This document shows positions 24,493-33,519 of a stretch of 64,000 nucleotides of DNA, piece after piece. The stretch is from JAWXBA01 sp048499805 (GTDB taxonomy: Bacteria > Gemmatimonadota > Gemmatimonadetes > Gemmatimonadales > GWC2-71-9), in assembly GCA_048499805.1 (NCBI GenBank), contig JASNZF010000007.1, positions 88,253-152,252 of the forward strand, in the 5' to 3' direction. The number at the start of each line of letters is the position of its first letter. The first letter of the stretch is position 1. The translations under genes were made by a program, and so were the position numbers. Under the pieces are notes generated by a model, which was not told where the DNA came from, did not search any database, and saw only the letters and a list, made by a program, of their open reading frames with translations.

Positions 24493-25881
24493 CTATGAGG
24501 AACTCACCACCCGGTTCCGGCCCGCATCCTTGGCCCGGTACAGCGCCGCGTCGGCCCGGGAAGCAAGGTGCTCCAGCCCGGGCACCGTCTCCGGGCATCC
24601 GGCCACCCCGAAGGAGGCCGTCAACGGCCATTCCCTTCCCTGCCACGCCCACACCGTCGCCTCCAGGCCGGCACGGACTCGCTCCGCGGCCTCCACCCCT
24701 TCGGCCAGCGAGGCATTCGGCAGCCACAGCGCGAATTCCTCCCCGCCGATCCTGGCGACAACATCCCCGCTCCGGGTCGCCTGGCCGCAGATGCGGGCGA
24801 AATGCACCAGCGCCGCGTCGCCCGCGGCATGGCCCAGGGTGTCGTTGAGGAGCTTGAACCGGTCCAGGTCGGCATAGATCAGCGCGCCCTCCCCCGCCGT
24901 CACCCGGCTCATGGCCTCGTCCAGGCCGCGCCGGTTGCGCAGTCCGGTCAGCGGATCGCTCAGGGTGGTCTCGTACAGCTCCTGGCGCTCGAGTGCCTGC
25001 TGCAGCCGGGGCCCCGCCGCTTCCAGCGCCTGGAACAGCTCCCCGGCGACGCTCCCCGGGGGCAGCACCCCATCCGGCGTCGCCACGACCACGGCACCGA
25101 CGGTCAACCGCGAGCTGGGAATCGGCAGGATGACGGTGCGCGGGCGTGCCCGCCGGCGTTCGTTTCCCGACCGTCCGAGCGGATCGTCGGAGACCCGCGG
25201 CCCCGGATCGATCCCCCGGCCCACGTCGTCCAGCGGGCTGCCCGGGGCGGCCAGTGCCAGCCGCAGGCGCGGATCCGACCGGAGCGACACCCCGAGGACC
25301 TGCACCCCCTGGGGACGCGCGATCGCGACCCCCACCTCGGTGTCGAGCAGCCGCTCCAGCTGGTGCGCCAGCCGCATGGCGATGCTCTCGACCGTCTCGT
25401 GGGGCCTGCCGTGCAACCGGTCCACGGAAGCCAGGACCGGCTCCCGCTGGAGCCAGGACAGCAAGGCGCCCAGGTCCGCGCGCAGCGCCTCCAGCATGGC
25501 GGGCGTTCCGGGGCCCGGGGCCAGGGCGATGGCCACCCACCCCTCGAGCACCGCGTGAACCATCACCCCGCACTCAAGCTGTTCCATCCCGCCGGAAGAC
25601 TGGCCGCGCAGGTGCGCCATCCGGGCCACCAGGAGGGTCTCGTCCGCAGTGGTGACCCCCGCGGCAACGGCCCGGCGCGGCGGGCCGTCCCCCGGCCCGG
25701 CCACCCAGACCCCGAGCGCCTGGTTGGCGCGCAGCACCAGGGCCAGGAGCGGATCCGCGCCGGGGCGCAGGGCCGGTGGCTGCGTCGCCGCCTGGATCGG
25801 CCCCCCGAGCCAACGGGAGAGATAGAGTGCCACGAGCATGGAGAGACTGGCGGTGGCCAGGACCAGCAGGAAGGAATTCAT
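24493..25881 (-). CDS. Membrane-anchored GGDEF protein (predicted diguanylate cyclase)
   Basis: 462 residues. One N-terminal membrane helix (FLLVLATASLSMLVALYLS), a ~280-residue sensor region with a GAF-like part, then the GGDEF domain from about 305. The active site is GGEEF at 379-383 within RIGGEEFALWLP; DADRFK-like YADLDRFKLLNDTLGH precedes it. No RxxD inhibitory site is obvious five residues before the GGEEF. It makes c-di-GMP from GTP. The ATG overlaps the corA stop (ATGA). It is the natural counterpart of the HD-GYP protein at 2.9-4.4 kb. Confidence 0.92.
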   Translation of the reverse strand: MNSFLLVLATASLSMLVALYLSRWLGGPIQAATQPPALRPGADPLLALVLRANQALGVWVAGPGDGPPRRAVAAGVTTADETLLVARMAHLRGQSSGGMEQLECGVMVHAVLEGWVAIALAPGPGTPAMLEALRADLGALLSWLQREPVLASVDRLHGRPHETVESIAMRLAHQLERLLDTEVGVAIARPQGVQVLGVSLRSDPRLRLALAAPGSPLDDVGRGIDPGPRVSDDPLGRSGNERRRARPRTVILPIPSSRLTVGAVVVATPDGVLPPGSVAGELFQALEAAGPRLQQALERQELYETTLSDPLTGLRNRRGLDEAMSRVTAGEGALIYADLDRFKLLNDTLGHAAGDAALVHFARICGQATRSGDVVARIGGEEFALWLPNASLAEGVEAAERVRAGLEATVWAWQGREWPLTASFGVAGCPETVPGLEHLASRADAALYRAKDAGRNRVVSSS

Positions 25882-26801
25882 CCGCGCGGACGACCGATCC
25901 ACCCTCGGCGGGAAAACCAGGCATAGATCGCGATGCAGACGAGGAGCATCAGGCCAAGGACCACCGGGTATCCCCACCGCCACTGAAGTTCCGGCATCGC
26001 GGCAAAGTTCATCCCGTAGACGCCCACGATGAACGTCAGTGGCAGGAAGAACGCGGCGAACACCGTGAGCACCCGCATCACCTCGTTGCTGCGGTGGGAG
26101 GCCATGGCAAGGTGCACGCTGAGGAGGTTCTGGGCCTCCTCCAGCAGCTGCTCCGCCCAGAAGTGATACCCCTCCGCCGTTTCGCGGAGGTCCTGGAAGT
26201 ACGGCTGGGCCCGCTCGGCGGGCACGACCGTCTTCTGCAGGACCGCGATCGATTGCCAGAGGATCCGCTTGATCAGCGCGACCCGGCGCTTGAGGAAGTG
26301 AATCCGGCGAAACGGCGGCATGGTGTGGGTGGCATCGAAGACCTCGCTCTCGAAGGCATCGAGGGCCCGCTCCATCTCCTCGAGCGGCCGGTCGTAGGAG
26401 GAGAGCATGGCCAGGGTGAGTTCGGTCAGGACCGTCGAGAGCGAGCGATCGGCGCACTCGCCGGAGGAGAACCGGTCACGGACCGCGCCCAGGATCGGCT
26501 GATCCTTGCGGTGGATCGTCAGGACCAGGTCAGGCCGGTAGAACAGCGCGAGCTTGCGGGTCATCCCCTGGACATCGTCGGCCTCGCCGCCGGCCGCCTC
26601 GTCCCACGTGCGCATGATGATGAAGGTGACTTCCTCAATCCGCTCGTGCTTGGGCAGGTGCTCCGGGTCCAGGCAGTCGGCGACCGAGGTGGCGTGCAGG
26701 GAGTGGGTCTCGGCGAGTTCGAGAAGCTCATGGCGGGTCGGGGCCACCACGTCGATCCACCGGAGCCCGCCCGGACCGCCCTCGAATACAACGGTCTGCA
26801 T
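25878..26801 (-). CDS. corA: CorA-family Mg2+/Co2+ transporter
   Basis: 307 residues. A cytoplasmic alpha/beta N-terminal domain and long stalk helices lead to two C-terminal membrane helices. The signature YGMNF closes the first helix (FIVGVYGMNFAAMPEL). CorA channels form pentamers importing Mg2+. It lies 13 nt after dusB and overlaps the GGDEF gene by 4 nt. Confidence 0.94.
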   Translation of the reverse strand: MQTVVFEGGPGGLRWIDVVAPTRHELLELAETHSLHATSVADCLDPEHLPKHERIEEVTFIIMRTWDEAAGGEADDVQGMTRKLALFYRPDLVLTIHRKDQPILGAVRDRFSSGECADRSLSTVLTELTLAMLSSYDRPLEEMERALDAFESEVFDATHTMPPFRRIHFLKRRVALIKRILWQSIAVLQKTVVPAERAQPYFQDLRETAEGYHFWAEQLLEEAQNLLSVHLAMASHRSNEVMRVLTVFAAFFLPLTFIVGVYGMNFAAMPELQWRWGYPVVLGLMLLVCIAIYAWFSRRGWIGRPRG

Positions 26802-26814
26802 CAGGCCGGCGAGC

Positions 26815-27798
26815 TCACGCCGCCACCGCGGACGCTTCCAGGTAGCCGGTGAACACCGCCTCGGCCTCCCGCATCGACTCGACGTGGAACAACCGCTCGC
26901 GCAACGCCGAGGCGCCCGGAAGCCCGCGGGTGTACCACCCCAGGTGCTTCCGGAACTCCACCACGGTCTTGCGGCTGTCGCCCTGCAGCCGAAGAGCCAG
27001 CTGGGCGTGGGCCAGGGCCACGCTGAACCGCTCGACCGGGCCGGGCAGCCCCGGCGCCTCGCGCCCCTCCAACCGGGCCCGGGCGTCGCGGAAGATCCAG
27101 GGATTTCCGAAACTCCCGCGCCCGATCATCAGGCCGGCGCACCCGGTGTGCTCCCGCATCCGGCGGGCGTCCTCGCCGGTCTGGATGTCCCCATTGCCGA
27201 TGACCGGGATGTCCAGTGCCTCCACGACCGCGGCGATCTCGTCCCAGTTGGCCTTGCCGGAGAACATCTGGGTCCGGGTGCGGGCATGCAGGGTGAACGC
27301 GCGCGCCCCGGCGTCCTGCATCCGCAGGGCGATCTCGACCGGCTCCCGGCACAGCTCGTTCCAGCCGCTCCGCGTCTTCACCGTCAGCGGCAGGTGGGTG
27401 GCCGCCGCCGTCGCCCGGATGATGCGCTCGACGAGCTCCATGTCGCGAAGGCAGCCCGACCCACCATTGCGCTGGACCACCTTCTTCACCGGGCAGCCGA
27501 AGTTGATGTCGATGAAGTCCGGCTCGTAGGCCTCGGCGACGATGGCCGCCGCCCGGGCCATGGCGTCCGGGTCGGCGCCGTAGATCTGGACCCCGATCGG
27601 TCGCTCCACTGGCTCGAACTCCGCCCCCTCGATGGTCCGGCGGATGCCGCGCTGGATCGCCTCGGAGGAGAGGAACTCGGTCATCAGGACGTCGGCCCCC
27701 AGGCTCCGGCACACCTGACGGAACGGCGCCTCCGAGACCCCGGCCATGGGGGCCAGGATCAGGGGACATTCCACCGAGGGCGCATAGGGTAACCGCAT
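26815..27798 (-). CDS. dusB: tRNA-dihydrouridine synthase (DusB-like)
   Basis: 327 residues. FMN TIM-barrel: ILAPMAGVSEAPFR at the start, the substrate-activating Cys in NFGCPVKKV, and VKTRSGW. It reduces specific tRNA uridines with NADPH. Subfamily is hard to fix from sequence alone; DusB is the usual one outside proteobacteria. It heads the dusB-corA-GGDEF unit. The ATG follows the promoter -10 box by 6 nt and no SD is possible, so a leaderless message is expected. Confidence 0.92.
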   Translation of the reverse strand: MRLPYAPSVECPLILAPMAGVSEAPFRQVCRSLGADVLMTEFLSSEAIQRGIRRTIEGAEFEPVERPIGVQIYGADPDAMARAAAIVAEAYEPDFIDINFGCPVKKVVQRNGGSGCLRDMELVERIIRATAAATHLPLTVKTRSGWNELCREPVEIALRMQDAGARAFTLHARTRTQMFSGKANWDEIAAVVEALDIPVIGNGDIQTGEDARRMREHTGCAGLMIGRGSFGNPWIFRDARARLEGREAPGLPGPVERFSVALAHAQLALRLQGDSRKTVVEFRKHLGWYTRGLPGASALRERLFHVESMREAEAVFTGYLEASAVAA

Positions 27799-27804
27799 GG
27801 CGGA

Positions 27805-27833
27805 AAGGTACTTGCCGCGACGGGTCGGGGCAA
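27805..27833 (-). promoter_or_regulatory. dusB promoter, TTGCCC-17-TACCTT, leaderless
   Basis: On the minus strand TTGCCC (27833-27828) and TACCTT (27810-27805) are 17 bp apart. The -10 box ends 6 nt before the dusB ATG at 27798, so the transcript should start at the start codon. It is divergent from the ptsN promoter 43 bp away. Confidence 0.7.
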
Positions 27834-27875
27834 CGCGTCGCCGGGACCGCCCTCCCTCGCGAGCGGCGGGAGCGC

Positions 27876-27881
27876 TAGATT
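27876..27881 (+). promoter_or_regulatory. ptsN-like gene -10 box TAGATT, leaderless
   Basis: TAGATT ends 6 nt before the ATG at 27888, the same geometry as dusB, hisS and arsR. The -35 region (TCCCTC at 17 bp) is poor, so an activator or an extended contact may be needed. Confidence 0.5.
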
Positions 27882-27887
27882 GCCGCG

Positions 27888-28340
27888 ATGCGCATCCGCG
27901 ACTTCCTCGACCCGGGGGCGATCGGGCTCGATCTTCGGGGCGACTCCAAGGAGGCCGTGTTGCGCGAGATGGTCGCGCTCCTCCAGCTCGAGCCCCGGGC
28001 AGTGGCTCCCCTCTCCCAGCTCGTCCTCCGGCGGGAACAGCTCGGTTCCACTGGCTTCGGCCACGGGATCGCGATTCCCCATGCCCGCTCGCTCGTCGTC
28101 CACCGGCTCCGGCTCGCCTTCGGCCGCCACCCCGCCGGGGTGGAGTATGGCGCGATGGACGGGAAGCCCGTCCACTCCCTCTTCCTGATCGTGGCGCCCC
28201 CGCACGAAGTCTCGAACCAGTACCTGCCCATCCTCGGCAAGGTGGCTCAACTCTGCCAGCAGCCCGGCGTCCCCGCCCGGCTGGCGCAGCTCCGGGATGT
28301 CCCGGAGCTGTTCGCCCTGCTGGAGAGCCACGGCCTCTAG
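27888..28340 (+). CDS. PTS EIIA-type (PtsN/Ntr family) protein
   Basis: 150 residues. EIIA of the fructose/nitrogen-PTS type with phosphoacceptor H65 in GHGIAIPHARS. Such proteins take phosphate from NPr/HPr and usually regulate rather than transport. No EIIB/EIIC, HPr or EI gene is nearby, which favours a regulatory role. It is monocistronic, divergent from dusB and convergent with the NmrA-like gene, whose stop is 7 bp away. Confidence 0.88.
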   Translation: MRIRDFLDPGAIGLDLRGDSKEAVLREMVALLQLEPRAVAPLSQLVLRREQLGSTGFGHGIAIPHARSLVVHRLRLAFGRHPAGVEYGAMDGKPVHSLFLIVAPPHEVSNQYLPILGKVAQLCQQPGVPARLAQLRDVPELFALLESHGL

Positions 28341-28347
28341 CCGCGAC

Positions 28348-29217
28348 CTACGCCAGCAGGGCCCGGTGATCCTCGAGAAAGGTGCGGAGGGTTCGCGGGG
28401 GAGAACCCGCCAGACGCAGCACCCCGTCGCTGAGGGGCATGGTGGTGCCGCGCGAGGCGTCCTCGAGCAGGGAAAGGTCGGCAGCCAGCCATTCGGGAAG
28501 TCCCGCCGCCGCCAGCGAGGCGCGGAAGGCCTCCCGGGGCAGGTCAACGTACCGGACCGGCCGCCCGAGAATGTCGGTGAGGGTCTCGGCCACCTCCCCG
28601 TAGGACAGGGGCGCCGGCCCGGTCAATGCCACATCCTCGGTCACGTGCGTGGCCCGCGTCAGCGCCCCGACCGCCGCCGCCGCCACGTCGCGTGCATCGA
28701 CGAAGGCGACCTTGCCGTCCCCCTGCGACCCGAAGAACTGCCCGGCCCGGCGGATCACCTCCGCCGAGCTGAGCAGGTTCTGCATCATGCTGGTGGGACG
28801 CAGGTTGACGCCGGGCACGCCCGAAGCGGCCAGGGTGGCCTCGACGGCCCCGTGCCATTCCAGGATCCCGGCCGGGACCGGCTGCCCCACCCCCAGGACC
28901 GAGATCCGCACCAGGCGCTCCACCCCCGCATCGGCGGCGGCGTGGATCATCGCGGTCTGCAGGGGCACGGTGCCAGGGCCGGAACTGGTGACCAGGAACA
29001 CCCGGCGGATGTCGCGTAACGCCGGGGCGAGGGTCTCCGGTGCGCCCAGGTCGCCCTGGATCAGTTCCACCCCGGGTCCGGCAATCCGCGAGGCAGCGAA
29101 CGGATCGCGCACCAGGGCCCGGACGGGGATGCGCGCGCCCCGCAGCAGGCGGACCACCTCGCCGCCCACCGTCCCGGTTCCACCGACGACCAGGATCCGC
29201 CTGTCGGGCACGCTCAC
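28348..29217 (-). CDS. NmrA-like NAD(P)-binding protein
   Basis: About 289 residues. Atypical short-chain dehydrogenase fold: the dinucleotide loop ILVVGGTGTVGGEVVRLL is at the start, and the NmrA-like middle (VERLVRISVLGVG, VPGVNLRPTSMMQNLL) follows. Family members act as redox sensors or quinone/azo reductases; none can be chosen here. The start could be GTG at 29223, 29217 (GTGA overlap with guaA) or 29211; I take 29217. It is the last gene of the hisS-proS-lysA-guaA unit. Confidence 0.8.
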   Translation of the reverse strand: MSVPDRRILVVGGTGTVGGEVVRLLRGARIPVRALVRDPFAASRIAGPGVELIQGDLGAPETLAPALRDIRRVFLVTSSGPGTVPLQTAMIHAAADAGVERLVRISVLGVGQPVPAGILEWHGAVEATLAASGVPGVNLRPTSMMQNLLSSAEVIRRAGQFFGSQGDGKVAFVDARDVAAAAVGALTRATHVTEDVALTGPAPLSYGEVAETLTDILGRPVRYVDLPREAFRASLAAAGLPEWLAADLSLLEDASRGTTMPLSDGVLRLAGSPPRTLRTFLEDHRALLA

Positions 29218-30764
29218 TCCCACTCGATGGTGGCGGGTGGCTTGCTGCTCACGTCATAGACCACGCGGTTGACCCCCTGCACCTCGTTGGCGATCCGGTT
29301 CGAGATCAGCGCCAGGACTTCCGGCGGGAACGCGAACCAGTCGGCGGTCATGCCGTCGCGGCTGGTCACGGCGCGAAGCGCCACCACCTGGTCGTAGCTC
29401 CGGCCATCGCCCTGCACCCCCACCGACCGGATCGGGAGCAGCACCGCGAATGCCTGCCAGATCTCGTCGTAGAGGCCAGCGGCGCGGATCTCCTCGATGA
29501 AGATCGCGTCGGCCCTGCGCAGGACCTCCAGCGACGACTCGCTGATGTCCCCGATGATCCGGATCGCCAGGCCCGGCCCGGGAAACGGGTGCCGGCCCAC
29601 CATCTCCTCGGGCAGGCCAAGTTCCCGACCCACCGCGCGCACCTCGTCCTTGAACAGCTCCCGGAACGGCTCGATCAGCGTGAACGGCAGCCGTTCCGGC
29701 AGCCCGCCCACGTTGTGGTGGGTCTTGATCGTCACCGACGGCCCGCCCGAGGCGCTCACTGACTCGATCACGTCGGGGTAGAGCGTCCCCTGCACCAGGA
29801 AGCCGACGTCGTCCCCCACCGCCCGGGCCTCGGTCTCGAAGACGTCGATGAAGGTGTGCCCGATGCGTCGGCGCTTCTCCTCGGGATCGCTGATCCCCCG
29901 GAGCCGCTCCAGGAACTGCTCCCGGGCATCCACCACGCGCAGGTCGATCCCCAGATGGCGGCGAAAGGTCTGCTCCACCTGCTCCCGCTCGTGGAGCCGC
30001 AGCAGCCCGTGGTCCACGAAGATGCAGGTCAGCCGATCCCCGACCGCCCGGTGCACCAGGGCCGCGGCCACCGAGGAGTCGACGCCCCCCGACAGCCCGC
30101 AGATTACGCGGGTCGTGGGGCCCACCCGGGCCTGGATCCGCGCCACCTCCTCCTCGATGAAGTGCCCGGCGGTCCAGTCCGCGGTGCAGCCGCAGATCCC
30201 GAACAGGAAGTTGCCGATGATCTCGCCACCCCGGGCCGTGTGGGCCACCTCGGGATGGAACTGCACCGCGTGAATGGGCAGGGCGACGTGCTCGAGCGCA
30301 CAGACCGGGGAGTTGTCGCTCGAGGCCGTGACGCGGTAGCCCGGCGGCGGCGCATCCACGTGGTCGCCGTGCGACATCCAGACCGGGGTCTCCTCGCCCT
30401 CGCCAAACCCCGCAAACAGCGCCCCCTTCCCCACTCGCACCAGGGCCCGGCCATACTCCCGCCGCGCCGAGGCCACCACCTGACCCCCGGCCAGGTGGGA
30501 GAGCAGTTGCATGCCGTAGCAGAGCCCGAGCACCGGGATTCCCAGCTCCAGGATCGCCGGGTCCAGCGAAGGCGCTCCCGGTTCGTAGACCGAGTTGGGT
30601 CCCCCGGAAAGGATGATGCCCTTCGGGGCCCATTCCCGCACCCAGGCCGCATCCCGGTCGGGCCGGTGGATCTCGGAGTAGACGTGCGCCTCGCGGACCC
30701 GCCTGGCAATCAGCTGCGTGAACTGCGAACCGTAGTCAAGGATCAGGATGCGATCATGGTCCAT
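29214..30764 (-). CDS. guaA: GMP synthase (glutamine-hydrolysing)
   Basis: 516 residues. N-terminal class-I amidotransferase with C82 in LGLCYGMQ and the His/Glu in QFHPEV; then the ATP-pyrophosphatase domain with the PP-loop GLSGGVDSS near 226 and the dimerisation domain ending PPATIEWE, the standard GuaA terminus. It aminates XMP to GMP. The ATG overlaps the lysA stop (ATGA). It is on a different transcript from the pur genes. Confidence 0.97.
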   Translation of the reverse strand: MDHDRILILDYGSQFTQLIARRVREAHVYSEIHRPDRDAAWVREWAPKGIILSGGPNSVYEPGAPSLDPAILELGIPVLGLCYGMQLLSHLAGGQVVASARREYGRALVRVGKGALFAGFGEGEETPVWMSHGDHVDAPPPGYRVTASSDNSPVCALEHVALPIHAVQFHPEVAHTARGGEIIGNFLFGICGCTADWTAGHFIEEEVARIQARVGPTTRVICGLSGGVDSSVAAALVHRAVGDRLTCIFVDHGLLRLHEREQVEQTFRRHLGIDLRVVDAREQFLERLRGISDPEEKRRRIGHTFIDVFETEARAVGDDVGFLVQGTLYPDVIESVSASGGPSVTIKTHHNVGGLPERLPFTLIEPFRELFKDEVRAVGRELGLPEEMVGRHPFPGPGLAIRIIGDISESSLEVLRRADAIFIEEIRAAGLYDEIWQAFAVLLPIRSVGVQGDGRSYDQVVALRAVTSRDGMTADWFAFPPEVLALISNRIANEVQGVNRVVYDVSSKPPATIEWE

Positions 30765-32068
30765 CAGGAAGGCGCTCCATCGAACGGGGATGCCATCTCG
30801 CCGCGCATGAGGTCGTCCGGGGTTTCGCGCGGGCGGCAAACAGCCCAGCGGCCGCCACGCACCAGGACCTCGGCTGCCCGGGGCCGGCTGTTGTACTGGG
30901 AACTCATCGAGAAGCCGTAGGCACCGGCGCCGAGGACCGCCAGGCATGCCCCGGCCGGCAGGTCGGGCACCGCCCGGTCGAGCGCGAGGAAATCCCCGGT
31001 CTCGCAGATCGGGCCAACCACATCGGCCGTCACCCGCGCCTCGGTCGCGCCGTCCACCGCGACGATGGCGTGGTGCGCCTGGTAGTGGCTCGGACGGACC
31101 AGGTCGTTCATGGCGGCATCGACGATCATGAAGTCACGGCCACCGGCATGCTTGCGGTACAGCACCCGCGTCAGCAGCACCCCGCTGCTGCCGACGAGGT
31201 AGCGACCCGGTTCGAGGTGCAGGTGCAGGCCGGCGGCCTGCACCCCGGGCACGATCGCGGCGGCAAAGTCAGCCACCCCCATCGGCTCCTCGGTGCCGGT
31301 GTAGCGGATTCCGATCCCGCCGCCCAGTCCGAGCGTGGTCACCGTCCCACCGGCCGCGGCCTGGACCCCTGGCAGCAGGGCGAGCAGGCGGTCCAGCGCC
31401 TCGGCATACGGCACGGTGCTCAGGAGCTGGCTGCCGAGGTGCACCGCCACCCCCGTCAGGGTCAGGCCCGGCGAGGCGGCGACCAGGCGGGCGGCCTCCA
31501 CGACCTGGTCGGCCGGAATCCCGAACTTGATGCCGTTCTTGCCGGTGGAGATGTACGGATGGGTGTCCGTGGTGACATCGGGGTTGACGCGCAGGCCCAC
31601 CCGCATCGCGCCGCCCGTGCCCGCCGCAAGCTGCGCCAGGCGGGCCACCTCCTCCAGCGACTCCACGTTCACCTGGCCAATGCCGGCCGCCATGGCCGCC
31701 AGCAGCTCGTCGTCACGCTTGCCGACACCGCTGAACACGATTCGCTCGGGGTGGAATCCGGCCCGGAGCGCCCGGAGCATCTCGCCGGTCGAGACGATAT
31801 CCGCCCCCGCCCCCAGCTCCGCGAGGAGCCGGAGCACCGCCAGGGTGCTGTTGGCCTTGATGGCATAGCAGAGCGTGTGCGGCACGGCGGACAGCGCCAG
31901 GGTGAGGTCGCGAAAGCGCGCCTCGATGACATCTCCGTGGTACACGTAGGTCGGGGTGCCCACCGCGGCGGCGATCTCGGCCAGCCCGGCCCCGCCGGCG
32001 TGCAACCCACCCGAGGCCGACCGGGCCAGGCCGGCATCGGCGAGCAGCCGATCCGTGTCCTCGACCAT
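30764..32068 (-). CDS. lysA: Diaminopimelate decarboxylase
   Basis: 434 residues. PLP alanine-racemase fold: Schiff-base lysine K71 in LCYAIKANST, phosphate loop GLGGGIGIRY, LHLEPGRYLVG, and the catalytic-site ETGDFLALDR. It makes lysine from meso-diaminopimelate. The ATG lies in a TGATG overlap with the proS stop; a longer in-frame start 18 nt upstream is not needed. Confidence 0.95.
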   Translation of the reverse strand: MVEDTDRLLADAGLARSASGGLHAGGAGLAEIAAAVGTPTYVYHGDVIEARFRDLTLALSAVPHTLCYAIKANSTLAVLRLLAELGAGADIVSTGEMLRALRAGFHPERIVFSGVGKRDDELLAAMAAGIGQVNVESLEEVARLAQLAAGTGGAMRVGLRVNPDVTTDTHPYISTGKNGIKFGIPADQVVEAARLVAASPGLTLTGVAVHLGSQLLSTVPYAEALDRLLALLPGVQAAAGGTVTTLGLGGGIGIRYTGTEEPMGVADFAAAIVPGVQAAGLHLHLEPGRYLVGSSGVLLTRVLYRKHAGGRDFMIVDAAMNDLVRPSHYQAHHAIVAVDGATEARVTADVVGPICETGDFLALDRAVPDLPAGACLAVLGAGAYGFSMSSQYNSRPRAAEVLVRGGRWAVCRPRETPDDLMRGEMASPFDGAPS

Positions 32069-33519
32069 CAATACGACTTGGCCCACAGCACTTCATGCAT
32101 CGCGGGGCGGCCGGTCCAGATGCAGGTCTGCGGCGCCTCGGCCGACCGGAACTCCGCGTCCGGGATCACCCGGATCGTCGCCTTGGTCTGCTCCTTGATC
32201 TCGGCCTCGACGGCGGGGTCCCCGCACCACCCGGCATAGACAAAGCCCCCACCCTGTTCCAGGAAGTCGATGAACTCCTGCTTCGACTTGGGACCCCGGA
32301 GGGTGGCCGCCTCGCGCCGGGCCTTGGCCGCCTCGAGCAGCTCGCGCTGCATCCGGTCCATTGCCGGCGGAAACCAGGCCGCCAGCCCGCCCACCGGCAG
32401 CGACTCCTTCGGGCCGCCGGTCCGGCGGGCAACCATCACGGTGCCACCGGCCAGGTCCCGCGGGCCGATCTCGATCCGGAACGGGACGCCCCGGCCCTCC
32501 CAGTCGTAGTACTTCGCCCCGGGCTTCATCCCCTCGCGGGCGTCGACGTGGCATCGGATCCCCGCCGCCGCAAGCGCCACCCGGATCCCGAGGGCCGCAT
32601 CGAGGATCGCCGCCCGCTCCTCGTCGGTCTTGTAGATGGGCACGATCACCACCTGCCACTGGGCCAGGCGCGGGGGACAGACGAGCCCGGCGTCATCCCC
32701 ATGGGTCATGATCAGCCCGCCCACCAGGCGCGTCGACACCCCCCATGAAGTGTTCCAGACATGGTCCAGTCCCCCCTCGGCGGTCTGGAACGTCACGTCG
32801 AACGCCTTGGCGAAGTTCTGGCCCAGGTTGTGGCTGGTGCCCGCCTGCAGGGCCTTGTTGTCCTGCATCATCGCTTCGCACGAATAGGTCCGGACCGCCC
32901 CGGCGAACCGCTCGCTGTCGGTCTTGAGGCCGGTCACCACCGGCATGGCCATCCACTCCTCCATGAACCGGCGGTAGATCCCCAGGATCTGGAGCGTCTC
33001 CGCCTCGGCATCCGCCTCGGTCGCGTGGGCGGTGTGGCCCTCCTGCCAGAGGAACTCGGTGGTCCGCAGGAAGAGCCGGGTCCGCAGTTCCCAGCGCACC
33101 ACGTTGGCCCACTGGTTGATCAGGACCGGCAGGTCCCGGTAACTCTGGATCCACTTGGCGTACATCGAGTAGATGATCGTCTCCGAGGTCGGCCGCACGA
33201 CCAGCGGCTCCTCGAGTTCCTTGCCACCACCGTGGGTGACCACGGCGGTCTCGGGCGCGAACCCCTCGACGTGCTGGGCCTCCTTGGCCAGGAAGCTCTG
33301 CGGGATGAACAGGGGGAAGTAGGCGTTCTGGTGCCCCGTTGCCTTGAACATGTCGTCCAGCGCCCGCTGCATCCCCTCCCAGATGGCATACCCGTTCGGC
33401 CGGATCACCATGCAGCCGCGCACCGGGCTGTAGTCCGCCAGTTCGGCCTTCATGATCAGCTCGTTGTACCACGCGCTGAAATCGGTCGCGCGGGGCGTCA
33501 GGCCCTTGGTGTCAGCCAT
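32068..33519 (-). CDS. proS: Prolyl-tRNA synthetase, archaeal/eukaryotic type
   Basis: 483 residues, short form. It lacks the ~180-residue editing insertion of the bacterial type between motifs 2 and 3 and ends in a C-terminal extension closing with Tyr (LWAKSY), as in the archaeal/eukaryotic-like ProRS. Motif 2 region RTRLFLRTTEFLWQEGHTAH and RPTSETIIY are clear. It charges tRNA-Pro. The ATG overlaps the hisS stop by 8 nt. Without the editing domain, mischarged Ala-tRNA-Pro would need a separate deacylase, none of which is in the window. Confidence 0.96.
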   Translation of the reverse strand: MADTKGLTPRATDFSAWYNELIMKAELADYSPVRGCMVIRPNGYAIWEGMQRALDDMFKATGHQNAYFPLFIPQSFLAKEAQHVEGFAPETAVVTHGGGKELEEPLVVRPTSETIIYSMYAKWIQSYRDLPVLINQWANVVRWELRTRLFLRTTEFLWQEGHTAHATEADAEAETLQILGIYRRFMEEWMAMPVVTGLKTDSERFAGAVRTYSCEAMMQDNKALQAGTSHNLGQNFAKAFDVTFQTAEGGLDHVWNTSWGVSTRLVGGLIMTHGDDAGLVCPPRLAQWQVVIVPIYKTDEERAAILDAALGIRVALAAAGIRCHVDAREGMKPGAKYYDWEGRGVPFRIEIGPRDLAGGTVMVARRTGGPKESLPVGGLAAWFPPAMDRMQRELLEAAKARREAATLRGPKSKQEFIDFLEQGGGFVYAGWCGDPAVEAEIKEQTKATIRVIPDAEFRSAEAPQTCIWTGRPAMHEVLWAKSY